Source of the DNA: JAQUOA01 sp037443785
GTDB lineage: Bacteria > Bacteroidota > Ignavibacteria > UBA10030 > UBA8401
DNA: 14,795 bases
Direction: 5' to 3'
NCBI GenBank assembly: GCA_037443785.1
Contig: JBBINR010000059.1
Location: 1-14,795 of the forward strand
The notes below the pieces were generated by a model, which was not told the DNA's origin, ran no database searches, and saw nothing but the letters and a program-made list of their open reading frames with translations. Numbering within the stretch: the first letter of the stretch is position 1; each line of letters begins with the position of its first letter. This document shows, in pieces, positions 8,118 to 14,700 of the stretch. A program made the translations under genes and the position numbers.

Positions 8118-9113
8118 TTACATACCAACATTTTGTATCTGAATCTTTTTCATAATTTCCTGGGCAACTTCAAGTGCATATCTTCCGTCTTCTCCGGAAA
8201 CAATTGGACGAGTATGCGTTTGCACCGCCTTGATAAACGATTCCAATTCATATTTTAATGCATTGATCTTTTTCACTTCGGGCTGTTCATAGATAATGTT
8301 TCTCTTCTTTTTCCCTTCGCCGATCTTTCCAAGAAGCATCGTGGACCAAATACTTCCTTCTCCTTCATTGCCGAGACGAAAAACATCGGCCTGCCCTTGC
8401 GTAAAATCGATTGAGATGTACGCATTCTGTTGGAACATCCGCATCTTTCGCATTTTGTTTCTCGATATTCTGCTTGCCGTAACATTTGCGACGCAACCGT
8501 TTTCAAATTGAAGGCGCGCATTAGCAATATCGGGATGATCGGAAACGACGGCAACACCGCTCGCATCAATTTGTTTTACCGGTGAATTCACCAAACTCAA
8601 GATAATATCAATATCATGGATCATTAAATCGAGCACAACGGCCACATCAGTACCGCGTGGATTAAATTGCGCAAGGCGATGTGATTCGATGAACAACGGT
8701 TTTAATTGATACGCTTCAAGCGATAGAATTGCGGGGTTAAATCGCTCAATATGTCCCACTTGAATGAGCGATTCTTTTTGTTTAGCAAGTTGAATCAATT
8801 CATCTGCTTCCTCGAGCGTCGTGGTAATCGGTTTTTCAATTAAGACATGGACTCCAGCTTGCAGTGCCTTCATGGCAACATCATAATGCATTGTTGTTAC
8901 GGTGGCAATGCTCACCGCGTGAACATTTTTTAACAATTCATCAACCGAAGAAAATGCTTTTACTTTGTATTGCGAAGCAACTTCTCTGCATTTTTCACCA
9001 TGAGAATCATAGACACCAACAAAATTTGCTGAACTTATCTCAGCATACATTTTTGCATGAAGCGATCCGAGATGACCAACACCGATAACACCAATATTAA
9101 TTTTTTCAAGCAT
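8118..9113 (-). CDS. Gfo/Idh/MocA-family NAD(P)-dependent oxidoreductase
   Basis: This 331-residue protein has an N-terminal Rossmann fold with GVIGVGHLGSLHA (about residues 8-20). The family motif EKPITTTLEEAD starts at 93, where Lys94 is the usual cofactor and catalytic lysine, and GHIERFNP follows at 120-127. The C-terminal substrate domain includes DLMIHDIDI at about 162-170, whose histidine (166) matches the conserved catalytic or binding position in the family. Members oxidise or reduce sugars, inositols or nucleotide sugars at the expense of NAD(P). The RFNPRG-type context recalls the nucleotide-sugar dehydrogenases used for lipid A or surface sugars (GnnA-like), but no lipid A or sugar aminotransferase gene is nearby, so substrate is left open. 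The gene starts 15 bases after the plug-like gene and nearly touches the tRNA nucleotidyltransferase gene, so all are probably co-transcribed. Confidence 0.9.
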   Translation of the reverse strand: MLEKINIGVIGVGHLGSLHAKMYAEISSANFVGVYDSHGEKCREVASQYKVKAFSSVDELLKNVHAVSIATVTTMHYDVAMKALQAGVHVLIEKPITTTLEEADELIQLAKQKESLIQVGHIERFNPAILSLEAYQLKPLFIESHRLAQFNPRGTDVAVVLDLMIHDIDIILSLVNSPVKQIDASGVAVVSDHPDIANARLQFENGCVANVTASRISRNKMRKMRMFQQNAYISIDFTQGQADVFRLGNEGEGSIWSTMLLGKIGEGKKKRNIIYEQPEVKKINALKYELESFIKAVQTHTRPIVSGEDGRYALEVAQEIMKKIQIQNVGM

Positions 9114-9128
9114 ACGTATTTCTCGATT

Positions 9129-10433
9129 TCAATTCATTTTAATTGGGCGAGTCAAGGGCTGTGAAATTGGAAAGGATAATCTTGCGCCCAAATCACCTCC
9201 CGGGCTTCTTCCTTTGATAATTCCTACAATTCTATCAAATCCACCAAATCGCCGATCCTTATAATAGACCAAAGCAATATACCGATTTATTGTCCGCCAA
9301 TCATTTCCTTCGAGCGTTATCCAATCCTGATCGACGACGCGATTGTCTTCGATATTTCCAAGGACATATTGGTAATCGTAAACGCCCCGACGAACCCAGT
9401 GGTGAATACGAAAAAGTTTTGTTGCCGAATCAACCTCCATTTTGTATTCAGGAAGAACTTCCCAATTAGAAAATCCACCGGCAACAAATATTTTTTTAAC
9501 AGGGGGATTTGCCAATCGTAAATTCATTTCTACTTCCAGATAATCGGAATTTGCACCGGCAAACGGACGAAGCTTCGATGCACCGTTCGCATCCGGTTTC
9601 CCTTGCCATTGAAATCGAGACACATCCGGTCCATCACGCATTACTGCAAGCTGGCTATTAGGGTATGTTGTCGTATTTGAGAGATCAAGCCGTCTGTACT
9701 CATTACACGTAGGAATACTTCGAATCCAAAACTGTTTTACAGGTTTATAAAAATTTTCCACGAAGGTATCCGGGTTCCTTACGTCAACATCTATTCTGTA
9801 CGGTTGAGTTATTTTCCAATTCTGAATAATGTCCACTGTCGTAATGTCTGTATGCAACAGCGAATTGGGATCGTCCGCACGATAATCTTCAGGGGCTGTG
9901 ATATCAATGGCTATATAATTCACCTGATTATACGGCGACGATGATTCCGGAAGAATTTTATTTTCGATTGCCATTCTCGACGGAACAATGTCATCTGCTA
10001 CAATAAATTTCCCTTCCGTTAAAATCTCATCTCGATTATCTCTGTCGATAATTCGGAAAATGTAATTTCCAGAATAGACAAATTCAACAAGATTCCGGCT
10101 GTTGGGAAAAGAGTTTTTGAAATGATACGTGTAATTGTGAACTCCGTTCGGAGCAACGATGTATGATAAATAATCAGTGCGCGCTTTAATTGGATCATTC
10201 ACAAAGAGATTGTCATCAATCACCCAGTCCTTTGATGTATGTTTGAATATCAATTGAAGATTTGGAGGCAGTGAAGTTGTAACGTCAAATTCTATCGTAA
10301 TGAATTCTTTCTTGAGAATGACAGGTGGATTATATTCATCTTCATTGCCGTATACTCTCAAACCAAGAATATCCACAGACGATTGAGCAAACACATTTGA
10401 AAGGAAAGAGAACCAGAGAATTAGTGTTTTCAT
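9129..10433 (-). CDS. Type IX secretion 'plug' family protein (DUF5103-like), secreted
   Basis: This 434-residue exported protein begins MKTLILWFSFLSNVFAQSS, a signal peptide with likely cleavage after Ala16. An N-terminal beta-rich domain to about residue 145 contains the NDPIKARTDYLSYIVAPNGVHNYTY region and the SGNYIFRI and EGKFIVAD strands. A middle beta domain with IDITAPEDYRADDP follows. The C-terminal domain, from about residue 305, has PVKKIFVAGGFSNWEV, which resembles the E-set/CBM48-like fold of glycogen-binding modules, and ends with RGVYDYQYVLG. This order matches what I know of DUF5103, named for the plug that closes the periplasmic side of the SprA translocon in Flavobacterium. 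No catalytic motif is visible. No other T9SS gene is in this window, so secretion function is inferred from family resemblance. The gene lies between the HAD gene (46-base gap) and the oxidoreductase gene (15-base gap). An AAGG about 9 bases before the ATG is the likely ribosome site. Confidence 0.78.
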   Translation of the reverse strand: MKTLILWFSFLSNVFAQSSVDILGLRVYGNEDEYNPPVILKKEFITIEFDVTTSLPPNLQLIFKHTSKDWVIDDNLFVNDPIKARTDYLSYIVAPNGVHNYTYHFKNSFPNSRNLVEFVYSGNYIFRIIDRDNRDEILTEGKFIVADDIVPSRMAIENKILPESSSPYNQVNYIAIDITAPEDYRADDPNSLLHTDITTVDIIQNWKITQPYRIDVDVRNPDTFVENFYKPVKQFWIRSIPTCNEYRRLDLSNTTTYPNSQLAVMRDGPDVSRFQWQGKPDANGASKLRPFAGANSDYLEVEMNLRLANPPVKKIFVAGGFSNWEVLPEYKMEVDSATKLFRIHHWVRRGVYDYQYVLGNIEDNRVVDQDWITLEGNDWRTINRYIALVYYKDRRFGGFDRIVGIIKGRSPGGDLGARLSFPISQPLTRPIKMN

Positions 10434-10458
10434 AAAAAATCGCCTTTGTCAGAAACAC

Positions 10459-10474
10459 ATCATGGTTACATGAT
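10459..10474. other. Small inverted repeat between the HAD and plug-like genes
   Basis: ATCATG-GTTA-CATGAT is a perfect 6-bp stem with a 4-base loop. It lies just beyond the HAD stop codon and before the ribosome site of the plug-like gene. There is no U-run after it on the minus strand, so it is not a convincing terminator. It might be an RNA stability element or protein site, or chance. Confidence 0.3.
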
Positions 10475-10479
10475 TCATT

Positions 10480-11133
10480 TTAATGATAAATATCTTTAAG
10501 CCACCGCAAAAATTCATGGACATCATGAAAGATATAATCGGATGAAAGCTGAAGCACATCTTCTTTTCCATACGAATCCCAAAGCACGGATGCAATTTCC
10601 ACTCCGGTTTCGCGCGATGCCTTGACATCGGCGACTGCATCGCCAACCATTAATACATCATTTGATTGAAGAGAAAATTTTTCCAAAATTTTTTTAATCC
10701 CATCACCGGATGGCTTGAACTCATCAACATCATCCCCTGTGATGGTAACGGAAAAATATTTTTTAATTGCAAACTCTTCAAGCGTTATCTCAGTCGTCCC
10801 GCGTCCTTTGCCCGTGAATAATCCAATCAGGATTTTCTTTGACTGTAAATATTCCAGCACATCGCGAATTCCTGGATAGAGTCTTGCCAGATCACTGTGG
10901 CGCTCACGATAAAATTGATAGTATTCTTCCATTGCAGAATCAATTCGCGCCGCGCCGACAAAACTTTCAATACATTCTTTTTCCGGCGGACCAAACAGCG
11001 CAATCACTTCTTTCGGCGACAAACGCTTATTGACATATTTTTGGGCAATGTGATTAAACGAATCGAAGATCAATTGATTCGTCTGCGTCAATGTGCCATC
11101 CATATCAAAAATGATACAAGAATATTTTTTCAT
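10480..11133 (-). CDS. HAD-superfamily phosphatase, phosphoglycolate phosphatase-like
   Basis: With the ATG at 11133 this is a 217-residue haloacid dehalogenase-type hydrolase with all four motifs. Motif I is FDMDGTL at residues 9-15 (nucleophile Asp10, acid/base Asp12). Motif II is LFTGKG with Thr107, motif III is Lys140 in the DEFKPSGDG context, and motif IV is VGDAVADVKASRETG with Asp165 and Asp169. A helical cap (about 17-85) between motifs I and II makes it subfamily IA, like Gph or PpaX, which act on phosphoglycolate, pyrophosphate or other small phosphates. The true substrate cannot be told. A longer frame reaches a TTG at 11172, but the extra residues run through the fbaB terminator hairpin and do not look like a HAD N-terminus, whereas MKKYSCIIFDMDG is typical. 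The ribosome site (GTGAAG region) is weak. It is the first gene of the cluster with the plug-like protein, oxidoreductase and tRNA nucleotidyltransferase. Confidence 0.9.
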   Translation of the reverse strand: MKKYSCIIFDMDGTLTQTNQLIFDSFNHIAQKYVNKRLSPKEVIALFGPPEKECIESFVGAARIDSAMEEYYQFYRERHSDLARLYPGIRDVLEYLQSKKILIGLFTGKGRGTTEITLEEFAIKKYFSVTITGDDVDEFKPSGDGIKKILEKFSLQSNDVLMVGDAVADVKASRETGVEIASVLWDSYGKEDVLQLSSDYIFHDVHEFLRWLKDIYH

Positions 11134-11146
11134 CGTCTTCACGAAA

Positions 11147-11191
11147 ACACAAAAGGCGTCACGATGCTGCAATGCATACAGATGACGCCTT
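11147..11191 (-). terminator. Rho-independent terminator of fbaB
   Basis: AAGGCGTCA (11153-11161) and TGACGCCTT (11183-11191) form a perfect 9-bp stem around a 21-base loop that can itself fold through ATGC and GCAT. Read on the minus strand the stem runs into TTTT, a short GTG break and another TTTT. It starts about 40 bases after the fbaB stop. The tract ends only about 13 bases before the HAD start codon. Confidence 0.72.
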
Positions 11192-11232
11192 CAATGTTAT
11201 CATTTAACAAAGATTCGCTGTGAGTTTCCTCG

Positions 11233-12300
11233 TTATGCGATTGTTACTTCTTTCGACAGATATACATCCTGAATAGCATTCAGAATTTTCACTCCGTCAG
11301 CCATCGGTTTTTGGAATGCTTTTCTTCCGGAAATTAATCCCATACCGCCAGCACGTTTATTGATCACTGCTGTTTTCACTGCGTCGGCAAGATCATTTGC
11401 ACCGGAAGCACCGCCGGAATTGATTAATCCCTGGCGTCCCATGTAGCAATTGGCTACCTGGTATCGGGTCAAATCGATAGGATGATCGCTTGTTAATTTT
11501 TCGTAGACAAGTTTGTCAATCTTTCCATAGCTCGATCCGCTCATGTTCAACGCATTATAACCACCGTTGTTTTCAGGAAGCTTTTGTTTGATGATGTCAG
11601 CTTCGATCGTTACACCAAGGTGATTTGCTTGTCCGGTAAGATCGGCAGAGACGTGATAATCTTTTTCTTTCGTTTTGAATGCATTATTACGAGTATAGCA
11701 CCAGAGAATTGTTCCCATGCCGAGCTCGTGAGCTTGCTGGAACATCTGGCTGACTTCCCAGATTTGCCTTCGCGATTCCGGCGATCCAAAATAAATTGTC
11801 GCACCAACAGCAACACAACCCATATCCCATGCTTGTTTGATGCTTGCAAATAATGATTCATCGTACGTATTTGGATACGATAAGAATTCATTATGATTGA
11901 ATTTTAAAATGAAAGGGATCTTGTGCGCATATTTTCGCGCGACCGACCCGAGAACACCGAGTGTTGACGCAACACCGTTGCATCCGCCTTCAATTGCCAG
12001 CTTCACAATATTTTCCCCGTCGAAGTATAACGGATTTTTCGCGAATGAAGCACCGCCGGAGTGTTCAATACCTTGATCGACAGGAAGAATTGAAAGATAA
12101 CCCGTGTTCGCAAGACGGCCGGCACCAAAAAGCTGCTGCAAGCTTTTTAAAACCGGTGTCGGACGATCAGTTTGTATAAAAATATCGTCGACAAACGACG
12201 ATGAAGGAAGGTGTAATGATTCCTTCGGGATTGTGGTACATTTATGATCCAAAAGATTTTTGGCATCTGCACCAAGCAGTTCAACAATGTTTGTAGCCAT
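11233..12300 (-). CDS. fbaB: Fructose-bisphosphate aldolase class I, DhnA/FbaB type
   Basis: This 355-residue cytoplasmic aldolase interconverts fructose 1,6-bisphosphate with glyceraldehyde 3-phosphate and dihydroxyacetone phosphate through a Schiff-base lysine, in glycolysis and gluconeogenesis. It can be matched end to end from memory with E. coli FbaB: the start (ELLGADAKNLLDHKC), TGYLSILPVDQGIEHS at about 67-81, GATIYFGSPESRRQI at 166-180, HVSADLTGQANHL at 216-228, NCYMGRQGLINSGGAS, and the very end VYLSKEVTIA. Lys238 in ADIIKQK is the likely Schiff-base residue by analogy with archaeal-type class I aldolases. GGAG six bases before the ATG is a good ribosome site. The gene starts 11 bases after the gcvH stop, so the two are probably co-transcribed, although no metabolic link between them is obvious. 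A terminator hairpin follows it. Confidence 0.97.
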   Translation of the reverse strand: MATNIVELLGADAKNLLDHKCTTIPKESLHLPSSSFVDDIFIQTDRPTPVLKSLQQLFGAGRLANTGYLSILPVDQGIEHSGGASFAKNPLYFDGENIVKLAIEGGCNGVASTLGVLGSVARKYAHKIPFILKFNHNEFLSYPNTYDESLFASIKQAWDMGCVAVGATIYFGSPESRRQIWEVSQMFQQAHELGMGTILWCYTRNNAFKTKEKDYHVSADLTGQANHLGVTIEADIIKQKLPENNGGYNALNMSGSSYGKIDKLVYEKLTSDHPIDLTRYQVANCYMGRQGLINSGGASGANDLADAVKTAVINKRAGGMGLISGRKAFQKPMADGVKILNAIQDVYLSKEVTIA

Positions 12301-12306
12301 AAGTAA

Positions 12307-12310
12307 CTCC
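12307..12310 (-). promoter_or_regulatory. Ribosome binding site of fbaB next to the gcvH stop
   Basis: GGAG on the minus strand lies 1 base after the TAA of gcvH and 6 bases before the fbaB ATG, so ribosomes finishing gcvH would be placed to restart on fbaB. Confidence 0.8.
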
Positions 12311-12311
12311 T

Positions 12312-12692
12312 TTACTTCGCTATCAGTTTTTTGTATGCCTCTGCATCGAGAAGAGAATTTAATGCAGAGGGATTATCGATTTTTACTTTTATCATCCAGC
12401 CACGCTCGTACGGTTCTTTGTTTACCAATTCGGGTGTGTCCTGAATTTCTTTGTTAATAGCGGTAACTTCACCGCTGACAGGCGCATAGAGATCAGACAC
12501 GGCTTTTACCGCTTCTACTGTTCCGAAACTTTGCCCTGCTTCAATTTTTTTCCCGATCGAAGGAAGCTCGACAAACACGACATCGCCAAGTTCGCCTTGC
12601 GCGTATTCAGTGATGCCAACGATGCCGGTATTTCCATCGACTTTGATCCATTCGTGATCTTTCGTGTATTTTAATTCTTGAGGAAAATTCAT
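12312..12692 (-). CDS. gcvH: Glycine cleavage system H protein
   Basis: This 126-residue lipoyl carrier shuttles the aminomethyl group among the P, T and L proteins of the glycine cleavage system. The family start LKYTKDHEWIKVDG is at residues 7-20, ITEYAQGELGDVVFVELP at 27-44, and the lipoylation motif TVEAVKAVSDLYAPVSGEV places the modified lysine at residue 63. The end, PYERGWMIKVKI then a helix with LLDAEAYKKLI, is typical, and the length is normal for the family. AAGGA six bases before the ATG at 12692 is the ribosome site. Neither gcvT nor gcvP is nearby, so they must be elsewhere if the pathway is complete; H proteins can also take part in lipoate transfer. It is followed closely by fbaB. 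Upstream, the accC terminator ends about 18 bases before its start codon. Confidence 0.97.
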   Translation of the reverse strand: MNFPQELKYTKDHEWIKVDGNTGIVGITEYAQGELGDVVFVELPSIGKKIEAGQSFGTVEAVKAVSDLYAPVSGEVTAINKEIQDTPELVNKEPYERGWMIKVKIDNPSALNSLLDAEAYKKLIAK

Positions 12693-12710
12693 AGTGTGTC
12701 CTTATAGATG

Positions 12711-12745
12711 AAAAAACTTTTACCAATTGTAGGCTTGTAAAAGTT
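12711..12745 (-). terminator. Rho-independent terminator after accC
   Basis: AACTTTTAC (12715-12723) and GTAAAAGTT (12737-12745) make a perfect 9-bp stem with a 13-base loop. On the minus strand the stem runs straight into six T's. It begins 8 bases after the accC stop. The stem is AT-rich, so it may be weak. It also ends only about 18 bases before the gcvH ATG and 7 bases before its ribosome site. Confidence 0.75.
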
Positions 12746-12753
12746 CAGTTGAT

Positions 12754-14094
12754 TTAATCTTTGAAATCGAACGTTTCAATAAATTTCGTGTCGAATATTC
12801 CGCTCCGGAATTGCTCATTCATCATTACTTTCTTTTGGAACGGAATCGTTGTTTGCACGCCTTCGATAATGCATTCGTCGAGCGCGCTGTACATCTTTTG
12901 AATCGCCTCTTCGCGCGTTTTTCCGTGAACGATCAATTTCGCGATCATCGAATCATAGAACGGCGGAATGACATAATCGACATAGACGTGAGAATCAACG
13001 CGAATTCCGTTGCCGCCCGGAAAATGCAAGCTAGTAATTTTTCCAGGAGATGGACGAAAATCAAAATTCGGATCTTCGGCGTTAATGCGGCATTCGATGG
13101 CATGCCCGTGCAGTTTTACTTTTTTGATCGACAACTTTTTCCCGTTCGCAACATTGATCTGCTCTTTAATCAAATCGGTATCCGTCACCAATTCCGTCAC
13201 GGGATGTTCGACCTGAATACGAGTATTCATTTCCATGAAATAGAAATTTTTATTTTTATCCAATAAAAACTCTATCGTTCCTGCTCCGAGGTATTTTACA
13301 CTCTTTGCCCCTTTGACGGCGGCATTTCCCATCGCTTCGCGTAACGCCTCATCGACAGCGGGGGACGGTGATTCTTCAATCAATTTTTGATGACGTCGTT
13401 GAACTGAACAATCGCGTTCGCCAAGATGAACGACATTCCCGAATTTATCTCCGATTAATTGAATTTCAATATGACGCGGCTCTTCAAGATATTTTTCGAT
13501 ATACACTCCGCCGTTACCGAATGCCGCTTCCGCTTCAGTTCGTGCAGTGTTAAACGCTTTTTCTACTTCATCAAGATCACGGACAATGCGCATTCCGCGT
13601 CCGCCACCACCAGCTGTTGCTTTGATGATAACGGGAACACCAATTTCTTTTGCTAATTTTTTCGCTTCTTCAACATCTTTAATAATTCCATCACTTCCCG
13701 GAACCACAGGAACACCTGCTTTGCGCATCGTGTCTTTTGCAAAAGCTTTATCGCCCATCGCAGTGATCATTTCGGGAGTCGGACCGATAAACGTAATTCC
13801 GGATGTCATGCAGATATCAGCAAACTGAGCATTCTCCGCCAAGAATCCATATCCTGGATGAATTGCATCAGCACCGGTAATTTCTGCGGCGGCCAGTAAT
13901 CGAGGAATGTTGAGATAGCTTTCCTTGCTCGACGGCGGTCCGATACAAATTGCTTCATCCGCAAATCGGACATGAAGCGAGTATTTATCTGCTTCAGAAT
14001 AGACTGCAACTGTTTTAACGCCGAGTTCTCTGCATGCACGAATAATGCGCAGAGCAATTTCTCCCCGGTTTGCTATAAGAATTTTTTTAATCAA
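12754..14094 (-). CDS. accC: Biotin carboxylase subunit of acetyl-CoA carboxylase
   Basis: This 446-residue ATP-grasp enzyme carboxylates the biotin on AccB with bicarbonate and ATP, the first step of malonyl-CoA and fatty-acid synthesis. The start MIKKILIANRGEIALRIIRA, ADAIHPGYGFLAEN at about 75-88, MGDK with Lys116, the glycine loop AGGGGRGMRIV at 161-171 preceded by Lys158, and HLGERDCSVQRRHQKLIEE (223-241) are all present. The catalytic stretch FMEMNTRIQVEHPVTE (286-301) carries Glu288, Arg292, Gln294 and Glu296. Length is normal for AccC. The start is a TTG, read as Met: the codon just upstream in frame is TGA, and no ATG or GTG lies before the conserved N-terminus. GGAG eight bases upstream supports it. 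accB ends 51 bases upstream, so the two form an operon with efp ahead. A hairpin terminator follows. Confidence 0.97.
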   Translation of the reverse strand: MIKKILIANRGEIALRIIRACRELGVKTVAVYSEADKYSLHVRFADEAICIGPPSSKESYLNIPRLLAAAEITGADAIHPGYGFLAENAQFADICMTSGITFIGPTPEMITAMGDKAFAKDTMRKAGVPVVPGSDGIIKDVEEAKKLAKEIGVPVIIKATAGGGGRGMRIVRDLDEVEKAFNTARTEAEAAFGNGGVYIEKYLEEPRHIEIQLIGDKFGNVVHLGERDCSVQRRHQKLIEESPSPAVDEALREAMGNAAVKGAKSVKYLGAGTIEFLLDKNKNFYFMEMNTRIQVEHPVTELVTDTDLIKEQINVANGKKLSIKKVKLHGHAIECRINAEDPNFDFRPSPGKITSLHFPGGNGIRVDSHVYVDYVIPPFYDSMIAKLIVHGKTREEAIQKMYSALDECIIEGVQTTIPFQKKVMMNEQFRSGIFDTKFIETFDFKD

Positions 14095-14102
14095 TCAGAA
14101 GG

Positions 14103-14106
14103 CTCC
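14103..14106 (-). promoter_or_regulatory. Ribosome binding site supporting the TTG start of accC
   Basis: GGAG lies 8 bases before the TTG at 14092-14094. An in-frame TGA (14095-14097) sits between them, so the reading frame cannot begin farther upstream. Confidence 0.75.
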
Positions 14107-14145
14107 AAAGAAGGTCAGCAGAAAGCGAATCTGCCGATGCAATTG

Positions 14146-14625
14146 TTATTGTTCGACCAAGAATAATGCTTGACCGTATTCAACAGGTTTTCCGTTTTCT
14201 ACCAAAACTTTTGCAATCGTCCCGGAAACATCGCTTTCAATTTCATTCATCAGCTTCATTGCTTCAACGATACATAACACGGAACCCTGCTTTACGCTGC
14301 TTCCAACTTCAACATATGCTGCCGCGTCTGGTGACGGTGCGCGATAGAATGTTCCAACAATAGGAGATTTTATTTCGTGATACTTTTTTAAGTCGGCGGC
14401 TGGTTTTGATTCTGCAGGTGCGGACGGCGACGGCGATGGAATTGATGCGGGCATCATTACGTGATGAGGAACAGCCGGCATAACTCCCGGAAACATATGA
14501 GTTGAAACACCGCCGGCGGCATTTTTTGTTATGCGAATCTTCTGCCCTTTTTCTTCAACTTCAATTTCATTCACTGTGCTTGTTTCAACCAACTCCAACA
14601 GTTGCTTAATGTATTTTAAGTCCAT
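14146..14625 (-). CDS. accB: Biotin carboxyl carrier protein of acetyl-CoA carboxylase (BCCP)
   Basis: This 159-residue carrier holds the biotin that AccC carboxylates. It has the usual short N-terminal region (MDLKYIKQLLELVETS), a flexible linker rich in Pro, Ala, Ser, Met and His (about residues 36-78), and a C-terminal biotinyl domain from about 83. That domain contains KSPIVGTFYRAPSPDAAAYVEVG, and the biotinylation motif EAMKLMNEI puts the modified lysine at residue 124. A longer frame reaches an ATG at 14670, but its added residues are not part of the family, while the ATG at 14625 has GGGAG five bases upstream and gives the standard N-terminus. efp lies 75 bases upstream and accC 51 bases downstream, the order seen in many bacteria. 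Carboxyltransferase genes accA and accD are not in view. Confidence 0.96.
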   Translation of the reverse strand: MDLKYIKQLLELVETSTVNEIEVEEKGQKIRITKNAAGGVSTHMFPGVMPAVPHHVMMPASIPSPSPSAPAESKPAADLKKYHEIKSPIVGTFYRAPSPDAAAYVEVGSSVKQGSVLCIVEAMKLMNEIESDVSGTIAKVLVENGKPVEYGQALFLVEQ

Positions 14626-14630
14626 TGAAT

Positions 14631-14635
14631 CTCCC
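14631..14635 (-). promoter_or_regulatory. Ribosome binding site that decides the accB start
   Basis: GGGAG is followed by 5 bases and the ATG at 14625. The upstream in-frame ATG at 14670 has no comparable site, and its extra residues (MKKKAVRQLKQKGDS) are not a family feature. Confidence 0.8.
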
Positions 14636-14700
14636 TTTTGTTTGAGCTGTCGAACTGCTTTTTTCTTCATAGAAAGTTCTTTTGTTGATGGACGATGGAA

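Noticed and set aside
11134..11172. N-terminal extension of the HAD protein from TTG 11172
   Set aside because: The added 13 residues overlap the fbaB terminator stem and precede the canonical HAD N-terminus, so ATG 11133 was preferred.
12811..13266. 151-codon open frame on the plus strand
   Set aside because: It is antisense to accC, whose frame is strongly conserved. The translation is rich in Arg, Phe, Asn and Ile without a motif.
14626..14670. N-terminal extension of AccB from ATG 14670
   Set aside because: The ATG at 14625 has a strong GGGAG and matches the family start. The extension looks like translated leader sequence.
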